Below are positions 1-8,805 of a stretch of DNA of 64,000 nucleotides, one piece after another (within the stretch, counting starts at the first letter, position 1; each line of letters opens with the position of its first letter). The notes under the pieces were generated by a model that saw only the letters and a list, made by a program, of their open reading frames with translations, had not been told where the DNA came from and ran no database searches. This DNA comes from Granulicella sp. S156 (lineage in GTDB: Bacteria; Acidobacteriota; Terriglobia; Terriglobales; Acidobacteriaceae), in contig NZ_LMUH01000005.1 of assembly GCF_009766105.1 (NCBI RefSeq), forward strand, positions 476,018 through 540,017, read 5' to 3'. The translations under genes were made by a program, and so were the position numbers.

Positions 1-2
1 AG

Positions 3-431
3 ATGATCCGCGTCTTACACGAGGAACATAAGTTCTCCGACTTTTTCTTGAAGTTCATCCTGATACGAAGTCTGAAAACCCAGGCGGACCTCATCGATCA
101 ACTGTTCAACTCCAGCGAAAGGCGTTTGGCCCGGACACTCTTGTTGATGGCGGAGTTTGGTAAGCCGGGTGAGCCAGAGACACTGCTTCCCGCGGTAACC
201 CAGGAGACTCTTGCGGAGATGATCGGGACAACTCGATCACGCGTCAGCTTCTTCATGAATCGCTTCAGGAAGTTGGGCTACATCGATTACAACGGCCGCA
301 TCCGCGTTCACAAATCGCTGCTCAACGTAGTCCTGCACGATCAGCTACCCGAACAGAACGCATCCAGGCCCACACTCCTCGATCCTCCACTTACTCGAGC
401 GCGAATCGCCAAACGTGCCAAGCTGGTGTGA
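3..431 (+). CDS. Crp/Fnr-family transcriptional regulator, C-terminal part (5' end outside window)
   Basis: The visible ~142 residues match the C-terminal half of a Crp/Fnr regulator: the end of the dimerisation helix (FNSSERRLARTLLLMA, about residues 36-51) and then a winged helix-turn-helix (TQETLAEMIGTTRSRVSFF, about 66-84, with a basic recognition helix) and a short tail. The cyclic-nucleotide-binding-like beta barrel that should precede it is missing, so the first Met here is almost certainly internal and the gene begins upstream of the window. Family members bind palindromic promoter sites and respond to a small molecule, redox state or oxygen; nothing visible tells which. The next gene is convergent and ends 43 bases away. 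Confidence 0.85.
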   Translation: MIRVLHEEHKFSDFFLKFILIRSLKTQADLIDQLFNSSERRLARTLLLMAEFGKPGEPETLLPAVTQETLAEMIGTTRSRVSFFMNRFRKLGYIDYNGRIRVHKSLLNVVLHDQLPEQNASRPTLLDPPLTRARIAKRAKLV

Positions 432-474
432 CCTCAAGCTCCTAAGGCATTCGTCTTTTAAAATCGCGCTGATA

Positions 475-1752
475 TTACTCAATGGAATAGATGGAATGCA
501 CCGTGTAACGCCGAGCCGTAACGGTAGCTCCAGCAGTAGCGATCAGCAGTGGCACCATCAACGGGTCTGCGTGCCGCGTCAGTTCGAGGAGAAAGACGGC
601 AGAAGAGAGTGGCCCCAGAGTGGCTGCGGCTAGAAACGCAGCAGAACCAATCAAGGCATAGCTCGCAACTTCATTTCCTGCTGCAACGTGATTCCAGAGG
701 CGTCCCATACCGTCTCCCACCATCGCGCCAAGAGTCATGGTCGGCGTGAACAAGCCGCCGGGAGCTCCACTTCTAAGACAGAGCAGCGTAGCAAGCGGCC
801 GTAGAACGATGAGCCAGCAAAGCAATCCAACGCCAATCTGGTTGAAGAAGGTCAACTGTACGATGTTCTTTCCGTTGCCAAGAAGTTGAGGGAATTTGAT
901 AGCTGCCAAACCCAGCGCTGTAAAGATCACCAGCGGCAGCACGATCACCTGCCATCCCTTCGGTTTGTGTGTCTGCGCCCAGCCAATCCCGCGCACATAG
1001 CCAATCGATAGGAATCCGATGAGTGGGCCTGCGAGGACGGACCAAAGAATCAGCGAGTGGGAGACCTGCAGGACTGGTACGACGTAGGCAGGCTTGTTGG
1101 GCAGCAGGAGCCACGACACGGCTACGCCCGTGAACGAAGCCACAAAGGCTGGAAGCACGGTAGCAAGAGAGAGCGAGCCCAGCAGGACTTCTGCGGCGAA
1201 GAGCGCGCCACCCAGGGGTACGTTGTAAGCCGCTGCCATACCGGCGCCTGCCCCGCACGCAACCAGCAACCGTCGTTGTGCCGGAGTCATCCCGAACCAG
1301 TCGGAAAGCTTATTCGCTACAACCCCTCCCGTATCTTTTAGCGCTCCTTCGCGACCCAGCGCGACTCCCATTCCGACGGTGATGATGGAAAGAAAGGAGC
1401 GGATCAGCGTTGCTGCCGTCGGCATCTTCCCCGATCTCTTCCAGACTGCGTCCGGCAGGCTGCCGCCCGATTCAATGCCAAAGCGTTTCATGGCATAGAG
1501 CACGCTCGCCGCAACAAGACCCGCAAGCACCATCACAATAACGCGATGTTGGCCGGAGACCCGTTCAACCCCGTGCAGGAAGTCCCCACTCGGATAGGAG
1601 TAGCTGAGATGCTGCACCACCCGCAACAGCCTCATTAGGAGACCACCGGCCAACCCCGCGCCCGCCCCTGTCAACACGATGACGGCCCAGAAGCCGAAAG
1701 AGATCTCTAACTCCGTCACGTTCGGTTGCGGTGTTATTGGGGTGCTGGACAC
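475..1752 (-). CDS. ClC-family chloride channel protein
   Basis: A 425-residue multi-spanning membrane protein of the ClC family, which moves chloride across the cytoplasmic membrane as a homodimer. Family signatures are clear: GREGA at residues 133-137 carries the gating glutamate (E135, equivalent to E148 of ClC-ec1); the NVPLGGALFAAEVL segment (about 177-190) and GAPGGLFTPTMTLGAMVG follow in the expected order. The position of the internal proton glutamate of ClC-ec1 (E203) appears to be Val189 here, as in uncoupled ClC channels, so it may be a channel rather than a Cl-/H+ exchanger; this rests on my manual alignment. No CBS domains are fused. Length is normal for the short bacterial type. 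It ends close to the convergent Crp-type gene. Confidence 0.9.
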   Translation of the reverse strand: MSSTPITPQPNVTELEISFGFWAVIVLTGAGAGLAGGLLMRLLRVVQHLSYSYPSGDFLHGVERVSGQHRVIVMVLAGLVAASVLYAMKRFGIESGGSLPDAVWKRSGKMPTAATLIRSFLSIITVGMGVALGREGALKDTGGVVANKLSDWFGMTPAQRRLLVACGAGAGMAAAYNVPLGGALFAAEVLLGSLSLATVLPAFVASFTGVAVSWLLLPNKPAYVVPVLQVSHSLILWSVLAGPLIGFLSIGYVRGIGWAQTHKPKGWQVIVLPLVIFTALGLAAIKFPQLLGNGKNIVQLTFFNQIGVGLLCWLIVLRPLATLLCLRSGAPGGLFTPTMTLGAMVGDGMGRLWNHVAAGNEVASYALIGSAAFLAAATLGPLSSAVFLLELTRHADPLMVPLLIATAGATVTARRYTVHSIYSIE

Positions 1753-1822
1753 ACTCGCATCTTATCGAAACGCGATCACTCTTTCTTCAATTGTGCAGAA
1801 TATTTGAGCGGATGAGGCGGTC

Positions 1823-2602
1823 CTAGTTGGCATCGTGAAAGATAATGCCAACCGTATGTCGTTGCCCAGATCGCAGACGGCTCACCCCGTGGCGAAGGCT
1901 AACCCGATAGGTGCCCCGCGTTCCCTGAACTGGCCGATGATGCACGGCGAAGGCCACCGCATCGCCTTGGCGAAGCGGAACAACCTCCGGCCGCGATTGC
2001 ATACGAGGCCGTTGCTCGGTAAGTACGAACTCACCGCCCGTAAAATCCCTCTGCGGTTCAGACAGCAGGATCGCCACCTGTATCGGAAAGACGTGTTCGC
2101 CGTACAGGTCCTGATGCAGGCAGTTGAAGTCCCCTTCGCCGTACTGAAGCAGCAGAGGCGTCGGCCGTTTCTGTCCTGCGTCGTGACACCGTCGGACGAA
2201 AGCATCGTGGCTCTCCGGATAGCGAACCTCGATCCCCATGGCGGTGTTCCAGCGATTCGCGACGGGCGCAAGGCGAGGGTACAGGGCTGTGCGCAGACCC
2301 TGAATAAGTTCAGGCAGCGGGTAGCTGAAGTACTTATACTCACCGCGTCCGAAGCCATGCCGCCCCATGACGACGCGGCTGCGGAAGAGCGACTCTTCCG
2401 GATACAGCGCTGCGAGAGCTCGGCATTCCTCAGGTGAGAGAACGCCTTGCAGCAACGCGCTCCCTTGTTCATCCAGATGCCTGCCGATCTGCTTCCAGTC
2501 GAACGCATCCACCCGCGCCACTGCGTTTTCTGCGGGCAGGGCACCGATGGTCCCAAGGCTGTCTCCCACTACTTCTTCTACTTCTGCGAAAAGGCTTTTC
2601 AT
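1823..2602 (-). CDS. 2OG-Fe(II) oxygenase (prolyl-hydroxylase-like fold)
   Basis: A 259-residue soluble protein of the 2-oxoglutarate and Fe(II)-dependent dioxygenase superfamily. The double-stranded beta-helix iron site is visible as HQD (H163, D165) and a distal His in RHGVS (H238); R248, in the RHTVGIIFHDA tail, is the likely 2-oxoglutarate ligand. These enzymes couple decarboxylation of 2-oxoglutarate to hydroxylation of a protein or small-molecule substrate. The tail HGVS...GIIFHDA is typical of a bacterial subgroup of unknown substrate. It has its own upstream region holding a GC-rich hairpin and lies next to the minus-strand vsr gene; no operon partner helps to name the substrate. Confidence 0.85.
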   Translation of the reverse strand: MKSLFAEVEEVVGDSLGTIGALPAENAVARVDAFDWKQIGRHLDEQGSALLQGVLSPEECRALAALYPEESLFRSRVVMGRHGFGRGEYKYFSYPLPELIQGLRTALYPRLAPVANRWNTAMGIEVRYPESHDAFVRRCHDAGQKRPTPLLLQYGEGDFNCLHQDLYGEHVFPIQVAILLSEPQRDFTGGEFVLTEQRPRMQSRPEVVPLRQGDAVAFAVHHRPVQGTRGTYRVSLRHGVSRLRSGQRHTVGIIFHDAN

Positions 2603-2674
2603 GTCCTGTATCTCTCTATCTAGGGTGTGTCGTCAAACTGTGCTTCAAACTTCAGTCAAGCTTTGTTTTGCAGG

Positions 2675-2694
2675 GGCGGGGCTTTAGCCCCGCC
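2675..2694. repeat. Short GC palindrome (GGCGGGGC-TTTA-GCCCCGCC)
   Basis: A perfect 8-bp stem with a TTTA loop lies between the oxygenase gene and vsr. A sister element of the same layout (GGCGGGAC-TACC-GTCCCGCC) sits at 50166-50185. The type resembles small palindromic repeats scattered between genes in acidobacterial genomes; there is no T-run to make it an intrinsic terminator. Confidence 0.6.
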
Positions 2695-2719
2695 GTCAAA
2701 TATCCCAAATAAAACGGCT

Positions 2720-3289
2720 TCAGCCGCTGAGGGAACGATGCCTGCTCGGTTGGTCAATCTTTCCAATGAAATACTTTCGGCCGATAGATCGACAACAAAG
2801 CGCGTTCCTGCGTCGAATCACGTCCACAATCCTGCCAGCCACCCAGAGCGGATCCTCATGCGACCAGAACCGCAGCACGGTCCATCCTGCGGCTTTGAGC
2901 AAAGCTGTAGTGTGCCGGTCGCGAACTCTGTTGCCGTCGATCTTCGAAGCCCAATAACCCGCGTTCGTCTTCGGCGGTGCATGATGCTTTGGGCATCCAT
3001 GCCAAAAGCAGCCATCTATAAAGACCGCGACCTTCGCGCGGCGGAAGACCAGGTCAGCAGTCCGTCGAACTCCTGGAAGAGGCCGTGCCGACACGCGATA
3101 GCGCATCCCCATCCCATGCACCGCGCATCGCACAGCGATCTCCGGTTTGGTATCTCGCGATCGATTGCCCTGCATCACACGCCGAACCGCTGGTGAGGAG
3201 GCCCATGATTTAAGGGATGTTGCCCTAAGAGATCTCGCGGGGCCTGCGGCAACCTCTGTCTTCGCCTGTTGTATTGTGGGATCACTCAT
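2720..3289 (-). CDS. vsr: Very short patch repair endonuclease Vsr
   Basis: A 189-residue homologue of Vsr, the strand-specific nicking enzyme that starts repair of T:G mismatches formed by deamination of 5-methylcytosine. Visible motifs are the start MQGNRSRDTKPE (about 39-50), the ADLVF segment with the catalytic aspartate (D79, equivalent to D51 of E. coli Vsr), FIDGCFWHGCP (90-100, including a zinc/catalytic His) and the KTNAGYW..KI..N..RD stretch. The N-terminus is about 30 residues longer than in E. coli. Vsr normally accompanies a cytosine-5 methyltransferase (dcm type), but none is encoded on either side here, so the gene is an orphan in this window. Confidence 0.93.
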   Translation of the reverse strand: MSDPTIQQAKTEVAAGPARSLRATSLKSWASSPAVRRVMQGNRSRDTKPEIAVRCAVHGMGMRYRVSARPLPGVRRTADLVFRRAKVAVFIDGCFWHGCPKHHAPPKTNAGYWASKIDGNRVRDRHTTALLKAAGWTVLRFWSHEDPLWVAGRIVDVIRRRNALCCRSIGRKYFIGKIDQPSRHRSLSG

Positions 3290-3461
3290 CGCCTTCGCCT
3301 CTCTGCCAAACTGCGGCGTTATCTGAGGCTAGCGATGTTGAGGTGTAACCTCACTCCGCTTATTGCGGTCAAACTCCAGAAGCCGATTCAAGGCTGCCGT
3401 TGAACTGAATATCTTCTGCCGAGGAGTGCATCTATCCTTGTGTGAGAAAAGAGAACCCGAA

Positions 3462-4421
3462 ATGAACATCAAAGCCAACATCGTAGGCTTGGTCATAGCG
3501 CTCACCTCTTTCGCCGTGACGCCACACAGCGCCTACAGTCAACGAAAGGAAGTTGCCATGGGAAAGCAGGTACTGTATCGCACCGTAAAGGTTGATGGGC
3601 TCTCCATCTTCTACCGGGAAGCAGGACCGAAGGACGCGCCGACGATTCTCCTGCTCCACGGCCTTCCTTCGTCCTCGCGGATGTTCCAACCGCTGCTGAC
3701 TCAGCTCTCCGACCACTACCATCTGGTCGCGCCCGACTATCCAGGCTTCGGGCACAGCGACTGGCCGGATCCCAAACAGTTCGACTACACCTTTGACCAC
3801 ATCGCCTCGGTCATGAACGACTTCACGCAGGCGCTCGGTCTGTCCGCGTACACACTCTACATGCAGGACTACGGCGGGCCGGTAGGCTTCCGCATGGCTC
3901 TAACCCATCCCGAACGGGTACAGGCTCTCATCGTTCAGGACGCGGTCTCTCACAACGAAGGTCTGGGCGCGAACTGGGCAACGCGGCGAGCCTTCTGGAC
4001 CGACCGTCCTGCATACGAAGAAGCACTCCGCAAAAATCTGCTGTCGCTCGCAACCACGAAGACTCGCCACGTCGGAGACGATCCCAACACAGAACTCTAC
4101 GACCCGGATCTCTGGACAGACGAGTACGCGTTCCTCAACTCTCCAGGGCAGGCGCAGATCCAGAGCGATCTCTTCTACGACTACCGCACCAACGTCGAAG
4201 ACTACCCCAAGTGGCAGGCGTGGCTTCAGAAAAACCAACCCCGGCTTTTAGTCCTCTGGGGCAAGCACGATCTATCCTTCGACCTCGGTGAGCCCGAACG
4301 CTATCGCAAGGACGTACCCAACGCAGAGGTCCACGTCCTCGACGCCGGACACTTCGCCCTCGATACCAAAGCCGACGAGATAGCCGCCTTTATCCGTCAG
4401 TTCATGAAGGCAAATAAATAA
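3462..4421 (+). CDS. Secreted alpha/beta hydrolase, haloalkane dehalogenase/epoxide hydrolase-like
   Basis: A 319-residue alpha/beta-hydrolase. The ATG at 3462 is chosen because it is followed by a signal peptide (hydrophobic IVGLVIALTSFAVTP, cleavage likely after AYS); a TTG at 3363 would add an unlikely 33-residue lead. The oxyanion-hole motif is LLHGLPSSS. The nucleophile elbow QDYGGPVG has Asp in place of Ser, as in haloalkane dehalogenases and epoxide hydrolases, and the remaining triad members are in WGKHDLSFD and DAGHFALD. This subgroup is often annotated only as alpha/beta hydrolase and is common in soil bacteria; the true substrate cannot be read from the sequence. It is convergent with the PfkB kinase gene, 7 bases away. 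Confidence 0.85.
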   Translation: MNIKANIVGLVIALTSFAVTPHSAYSQRKEVAMGKQVLYRTVKVDGLSIFYREAGPKDAPTILLLHGLPSSSRMFQPLLTQLSDHYHLVAPDYPGFGHSDWPDPKQFDYTFDHIASVMNDFTQALGLSAYTLYMQDYGGPVGFRMALTHPERVQALIVQDAVSHNEGLGANWATRRAFWTDRPAYEEALRKNLLSLATTKTRHVGDDPNTELYDPDLWTDEYAFLNSPGQAQIQSDLFYDYRTNVEDYPKWQAWLQKNQPRLLVLWGKHDLSFDLGEPERYRKDVPNAEVHVLDAGHFALDTKADEIAAFIRQFMKANK

Positions 4422-4428
4422 ACGGTCC

Positions 4429-5376
4429 TTACCGCGCCTCAGTAAAGTCGTACCGTTTGTCACCCGCCATGAGATGCGAGATCTCATCGACAGTCCCAAT
4501 GCGTCCACGAGCACCGGAACGAGTGCAGTTAAGCGCGGCGGCGGCGCAGGCATAATCAAGCTGGCGTTCGATCGGCCACCCCTGCAGATGTGCATAGACA
4601 AAGCCGGCATGGAAGATATCGCCAGCCCCTGTGCTATCGACGGTCGAAACCCTATAGGCAGGCCGCTGAATCGACTGCTTGCCATCCCAGGTCAGTATGC
4701 CGTCCAGCCCCAGGGTCACCCCAGCCAGGCGGCAATGAAACTGATCATGGAGGCTCGCCAGCGCCTTCTTCAGATCCGGTTCTCCCGTCAGCGCTGTCGG
4801 AAAGTCACGGCTGGCAAAGGCGTAGTCCACCAGCGGCAGCAGGTCGTTGATGCCGGGACGTATGACATCCAGGTCGGCAATGACGGGGATGCCAGCCTCG
4901 CGCGCCCAGGTCGCCGCGGTGATGGCTGCAGTGGTGTGATAGCCATCCACGAGCAACGCCCGCGCCGAAGTAATCCACTCGCGCTCCATGTCCTCCGGCT
5001 GCAGGGTCAGCCGCGGATCGCGATGGCACAGCACGGTGCGCTCGCCCGCGCCGTCGACAAGAATCAGCGACTGCGGGCTCGGCGCATCTTCCACGGTGAG
5101 GATGTGGGTCTCGACGCCGACGTCGTCAAAGGCCGCGCGATGCAGACGTGCCGCATAGTCGTCGCCAAGACGTCCGATGTACCGGGTACGCAGCCCCCAG
5201 CGGCGGCAGGCGATTACCGCGGTAGAGATCTCGCCGCCGAGCAGAACACTGCGCTCGCTGTACTCGGTCTTGGACCCGAGAGCAGGGAAGGTTGCCAGTG
5301 GGATGACGGTATCCGTTGCGTTGAGCCCGACGCCCACCAGATCGACTTTAGTTACAGGAAGCTTCTTATGCACCAC
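4429..5376 (-). CDS. PfkB-family carbohydrate kinase
   Basis: A 315-residue ribokinase/PfkB-type sugar kinase. The C-terminal PfkB signature STGAGDIFHAGF contains the anion hole and the catalytic aspartate; the N-terminal GG motif region is LLGGEISTAVIACRRWG. The family phosphorylates sugars or nucleosides with ATP in the cytoplasm, and this sequence does not identify the exact sugar. The start is GTG at 5376, since no ATG lies in frame before the first conserved strand (VDLVGVGLNATD). A small inverted repeat overlaps the start (5376-5399). Monocistronic as far as can be seen. Confidence 0.87.
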   Translation of the reverse strand: MVHKKLPVTKVDLVGVGLNATDTVIPLATFPALGSKTEYSERSVLLGGEISTAVIACRRWGLRTRYIGRLGDDYAARLHRAAFDDVGVETHILTVEDAPSPQSLILVDGAGERTVLCHRDPRLTLQPEDMEREWITSARALLVDGYHTTAAITAATWAREAGIPVIADLDVIRPGINDLLPLVDYAFASRDFPTALTGEPDLKKALASLHDQFHCRLAGVTLGLDGILTWDGKQSIQRPAYRVSTVDSTGAGDIFHAGFVYAHLQGWPIERQLDYACAAAALNCTRSGARGRIGTVDEISHLMAGDKRYDFTEAR

Positions 5377-5399
5377 CCCTTATGCTAACTGTTAAGGGG
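5376..5399. promoter_or_regulatory. Inverted repeat at the start of the PfkB kinase gene
   Basis: CCCCTTA and TAAGGGG form a 7-bp inverted repeat separated by 10 bases, overlapping the GTG start and immediate upstream region of the kinase. Its position fits an operator or translational hairpin, but no regulator is identified. Confidence 0.3.
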
Positions 5400-5550
5400 C
5401 TTTGACGTCAGCCAGTTAGGGGTTCGGTCATGAAGCCACCCCCTTGTAGGTTTATCAAGACGACATAGTGCGCCATCTCTCAACCTTGTTTTCGGTTAGG
5501 CTTGGATCAACGAAGGTCGGGTCACAACATTGAACGGAGCCTGATCTTTC

Positions 5551-6786
5551 GTGGTCGAATCCTTGCCTTTCCTCCATCGCATCTTCCGCGCGTTTCGATA
5601 CCGTGACTTCCGCATCATGTGGTTGGGCGCGTGTGTCTCCACCATTGGGACCTTTGTGCAGCAGTTCGCGCAGGGCTGGCTCGTCTACGACCTCACCAAG
5701 GATCCCTTTTACCTGGGTCTCGATCTCTTCCTGGGGCAACTGCCGATCATCCTCTTTTCTCTCGTCGGCGGTGTCTTCGCCGACCGCCTGGATCGGAAAA
5801 AGATGCTGCTCGCCTCGCAGTACATCCAGATGATCTGCGCCTTCGTATTGACAGCATTATTCGCCACCCATGCAGTCCATGTCTGGCACATCCTTACCTT
5901 GTCTTTCTTTGTTGGGATTGGGCAATCCTTTGGCGGACCTGCCTATTCCGCGCTGCTGCCAACGCTGGTGGATCCTGAAGACCTCGCCAATGCCATCTCG
6001 ATGAACTCGATTCAGTTCAACCTCGCCCGAATCATCGGCCCCACGCTCGGTGGCCTGGCGTATACCGTCTTCGGCCCTACGTGGTGTTTCGCGCTCAACG
6101 GTTTCTCCTACGTCGCGGTCATCATCTCTCTCTTCGTGATCAAGGTTCAATTCGTGGCACCCAAGACACAAACGTCGGTCCTTAAAAGCATGAAAGAGGG
6201 CATCAGCTTTATTCGAGATCGCGAAGGCCTGAAGCCTCTCGTTGTGCTCGCGTTCTGTACTACGCTATTCGGCTTTTCCCTGACTGGATTTCTTCCTGTC
6301 ATCGTGCGGACGATCTTTCACGGAGGCCCAGGCACCTACGAACTTCTGCTGGTCTTCTCAGGCGCCGGCTCCATCTGTGGCGCCCTCCTGGTCGCAGCGA
6401 TGGAGAAACTCAAAGGACAGGGACGTCTTGCGGTGCTCGCTTTGTTTGCCCTCGGCCTTGCAACGGCTGGCTTCGCCTTTTCGAAGTGGCTCCCGGTCTC
6501 CTGCATTCTGATCTTCCTCGCCGGCACAGCCGTAATGGCATCGGCGTCTCTCATGCTGTCCCTCGTTCAACTCATCGTTGTTGACTCCATGCGAGGCAGG
6601 GTAATGAGCGTCTACAATCTCGCCTTCCGCGCCGGAATACCCCTGGGAGCCTTGATCCTCGGAAAGCTGATCCCCATCCTCGGCCTCTCGATCGCTGTCG
6701 CCGGATTCGGATTGTCCCTGGTGGCTGTGGCCGTCTACTTTCTAATCGTCATGACGAAGGTGCCAACCTTTCAACGAAGCGTCTAG
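5551..6786 (+). CDS. MFS transporter (EntS/MFS_3-like)
   Basis: A 411-residue major facilitator with about 12 hydrophobic segments. The N-terminus (FRAFRYRDFRIMWLGACVSTIGTF) and the motif A loop (ADRLDRKKML, about residues 77-86) are typical of the MFS_3/EntS branch, whose characterised members export siderophores or drugs. The GTG at 5551 is the first possible start before the conserved amphipathic lead helix. No substrate can be assigned from context: the neighbours are a divergent sugar kinase and an unrelated DGPF/sigma pair. Confidence 0.87.
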   Translation: MVESLPFLHRIFRAFRYRDFRIMWLGACVSTIGTFVQQFAQGWLVYDLTKDPFYLGLDLFLGQLPIILFSLVGGVFADRLDRKKMLLASQYIQMICAFVLTALFATHAVHVWHILTLSFFVGIGQSFGGPAYSALLPTLVDPEDLANAISMNSIQFNLARIIGPTLGGLAYTVFGPTWCFALNGFSYVAVIISLFVIKVQFVAPKTQTSVLKSMKEGISFIRDREGLKPLVVLAFCTTLFGFSLTGFLPVIVRTIFHGGPGTYELLLVFSGAGSICGALLVAAMEKLKGQGRLAVLALFALGLATAGFAFSKWLPVSCILIFLAGTAVMASASLMLSLVQLIVVDSMRGRVMSVYNLAFRAGIPLGALILGKLIPILGLSIAVAGFGLSLVAVAVYFLIVMTKVPTFQRSV

Positions 6787-6882
6787 ACTGCTTTTTGTTT
6801 CAGTTACCCGCCCAGCCATCAGTTTTTGTGGCATTTTGTGGCGGAAGTGGTGTTCCTGGTTCAGCGATTCCTGCCATTGTGG

Positions 6883-6900
6883 TACCAAGGTACATTGGTA
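6883..6900. promoter_or_regulatory. Palindrome upstream of the DGPF/ECF42 operon
   Basis: TACCAA and TTGGTA half-sites are separated by 6 bases in the 270-base gap before the DGPF gene. The half-site spacing puts the two halves about one helical turn apart, so it could bind a dimeric regulator. The rest of the gap (6787-7056) holds no convincing gene; a long open frame there is in phase with the DGPF gene but has no family similarity. Confidence 0.3.
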
Positions 6901-7056
6901 TATCGGAAGCCCGATGCTTCAATGCTCCTTAATGTCCGAGCCTCCACCTACTCATCGTTTTTTTCTGCAATCACCCAAAAAATCTGTCGATTTCTTCCAG
7001 CCTCATTCGTTATTGGTGCAGATGTACGCTTTACCAAGCGGGAAGAGGAGAATCTG

Positions 7057-7401
7057 ATGCCACAATATGTGATTTTGCTACGCGATGACGGTGAATCCTG
7101 GAAGAAGTTGAGCCCGGAGGAGATGCAGAAGAAGGTTGAGAAATATCTGGCCTGGCGGAACAAACCCTTTGTCGTAGGCGGCGCGGGGTTGGTCCGGGAT
7201 ACAGGACGGATCATCCGGGCGAAGGGTGGTGATGGCGTGAGTGTGACCGAAGGTCCCTTTAGCGAGTCGGCTGAAGTGATGGCCGGCCTTTACACCATCG
7301 AAGCCGCCGACTATGACGAGGCCGTCGCGCTCACTCGCGACATCCCTCATATCGGCATTGGCACGATTGAGATTCGCCAGGTCATCGTCTACAACACGTA
7401 G
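7057..7401 (+). CDS. YCII-related DGPF-domain protein
   Basis: A 114-residue protein of the YCII/DGPF family. The start is ATG 7057, directly preceded by the GGAAGAGGAG ribosome site; the open frame upstream has no similarity. The family motif appears as EGPFSESAEVMAGLY, followed by EAADYDEAVALTRDIP and IEIRQV, the usual order of the compact ferredoxin-like fold. Genes of this family are very often placed immediately upstream of ECF42 sigma factors, exactly as here (10-base gap), and are thought to act with them, but the biochemical role is not established. Confidence 0.88.
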   Translation: MPQYVILLRDDGESWKKLSPEEMQKKVEKYLAWRNKPFVVGGAGLVRDTGRIIRAKGGDGVSVTEGPFSESAEVMAGLYTIEAADYDEAVALTRDIPHIGIGTIEIRQVIVYNT

Positions 7402-7411
7402 GAGTCTCTCG

Positions 7412-8677
7412 ATGCAAGAGTCAGGCAGTCCCGTATTGCTGGAGCATCTATTCCGCCGAGAGGCCGGACGGATGATTGCCTGGCTCGCGGGACTGCTTGG
7501 CTCCACCAATCTTCAACTGGCAGAAGATGCTGCCCAGGAGGCCATGCTCCGTGCCGCGCAGACCTGGCCGTTTCAGGGCATTCCACCCAATCCCGAGGCC
7601 TGGCTCTTTCGCACCGCGCATAACTATGCGATCTCGTTTGTTCGACGCAGCGCTGTCTTCCAGGGCAAGGCCGATGCGGTGGTCGCTGTGCTTGAAACCA
7701 GAGCTCAGCCCACATTGGATCTCGATGCCGAACAAAGCCTGCGCGACGATGAGTTGCGCATGGTCTTCATGTGCTGTCATCCAAAACTTGCCCCGGATGC
7801 ACAGGTAGCTCTAAGCCTCAAGCTCGTAGGCGGATTCAACACCGAAGAGATCGCCCGCATCTTCTTCTCCGAGCAAACTACGATTGCGCAACGTATAGCG
7901 AGAGCGAAGCGGCTGATCCGCGAACAGAATCTGAAGTTGGCCATGCCTTCCAGTACTCAGTTGCAGCTGAGACTCAACTCGGTGCTCAAGGTCATCTACC
8001 TGATGTTCAGCGGAGGGTACGCGGCACACTCTGGAGAAGAACTGATCCGCAGCGATGTCTGCCTGGAAGCTCTGCGGCTGGGGCGGCTGGTTGCCTCTTC
8101 TTCGATGGGCGCTCCCCGTGTGGACGCGCTCGTGGCCTTGATGGCGTTGCAGGCAGCACGCCTGCCCGCCCGGATGGACGCCTCCGGCGATCTCGTTGTC
8201 CTGGAGGAGCAGGACCGCAAGCTATGGGACGACGATCTCATCGCCCTCGGCTTCTCCTACTTCGACCGATCCATCGCAGGAGACGACATCTCCGAATGGC
8301 ATATCCAGGCCGCCATTGCAGCCACCTACGCCAGCGCCACGTCTTCAGCGGAGATCGATTGGGCTGGAATCCTCGCGCACTATGACCAACTTATGGAGCT
8401 GACAAACTCGCCGGTAGTGGCGCTGAATCGCGCGGTGGTCGTGATGAAGGTACACGGCGCTGAAGCGGCCCTGGCTGCATTGATACCTCTCGATGGGAAC
8501 AATGCTTTGCAGAAGTATCATCTGCTTCCCGCCATGCAGGGCCATGTGCTGGCAGCGCTTGGCCGGTTCGATGAAGCAGCGGCTGCATTTTCCGCGGCAC
8601 TGCAGTGCGACTGCACCCTGCCGGAGAAGCGCTTTTTACAGCGTCAGTTGGAGATGGTGTCGACGCAACGGCTGTAG
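7412..8677 (+). CDS. ECF sigma factor of the ECF42 type (SigJ-like, with C-terminal extension)
   Basis: A 421-residue RNA polymerase sigma factor. Sigma-2 (LLGSTNLQLAEDAAQEAMLRAAQTWP...NPEAWLFRTAHNYAI) and sigma-4 (DELRMVFMCCHPKLAPDAQVALSLKLVGGFNTEEIARIF...TIAQRIARAKRLIR) occupy the first ~190 residues. The remaining ~220 residues form the large extension (DUF6596/TPR-like) that defines ECF42: NSVLKVIYLMFSGGY, LCLEALRLGRLVA-like and GRFDEAAAAFSAAL repeats. The start is ATG 7412, 10 bases after the DGPF gene; ECF42 factors usually have no dedicated anti-sigma factor and are linked to DGPF genes, which fits. The likely target is its own DGPF operon. Confidence 0.92.
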   Translation: MQESGSPVLLEHLFRREAGRMIAWLAGLLGSTNLQLAEDAAQEAMLRAAQTWPFQGIPPNPEAWLFRTAHNYAISFVRRSAVFQGKADAVVAVLETRAQPTLDLDAEQSLRDDELRMVFMCCHPKLAPDAQVALSLKLVGGFNTEEIARIFFSEQTTIAQRIARAKRLIREQNLKLAMPSSTQLQLRLNSVLKVIYLMFSGGYAAHSGEELIRSDVCLEALRLGRLVASSSMGAPRVDALVALMALQAARLPARMDASGDLVVLEEQDRKLWDDDLIALGFSYFDRSIAGDDISEWHIQAAIAATYASATSSAEIDWAGILAHYDQLMELTNSPVVALNRAVVVMKVHGAEAALAALIPLDGNNALQKYHLLPAMQGHVLAALGRFDEAAAAFSAALQCDCTLPEKRFLQRQLEMVSTQRL

Positions 8678-8805
8678 TGCTTAGAGCAGGCATCTTCCCA
8701 AACACAAATGCCGTTGCGTTCCTTTGCGAACCGTTGCGCCCGTTGCGTCAAGGCTTTTACCCCGGGCCTCTTGCTCGTATCGGCAAACTGCCCGGGAGAT
8801 AGAAA

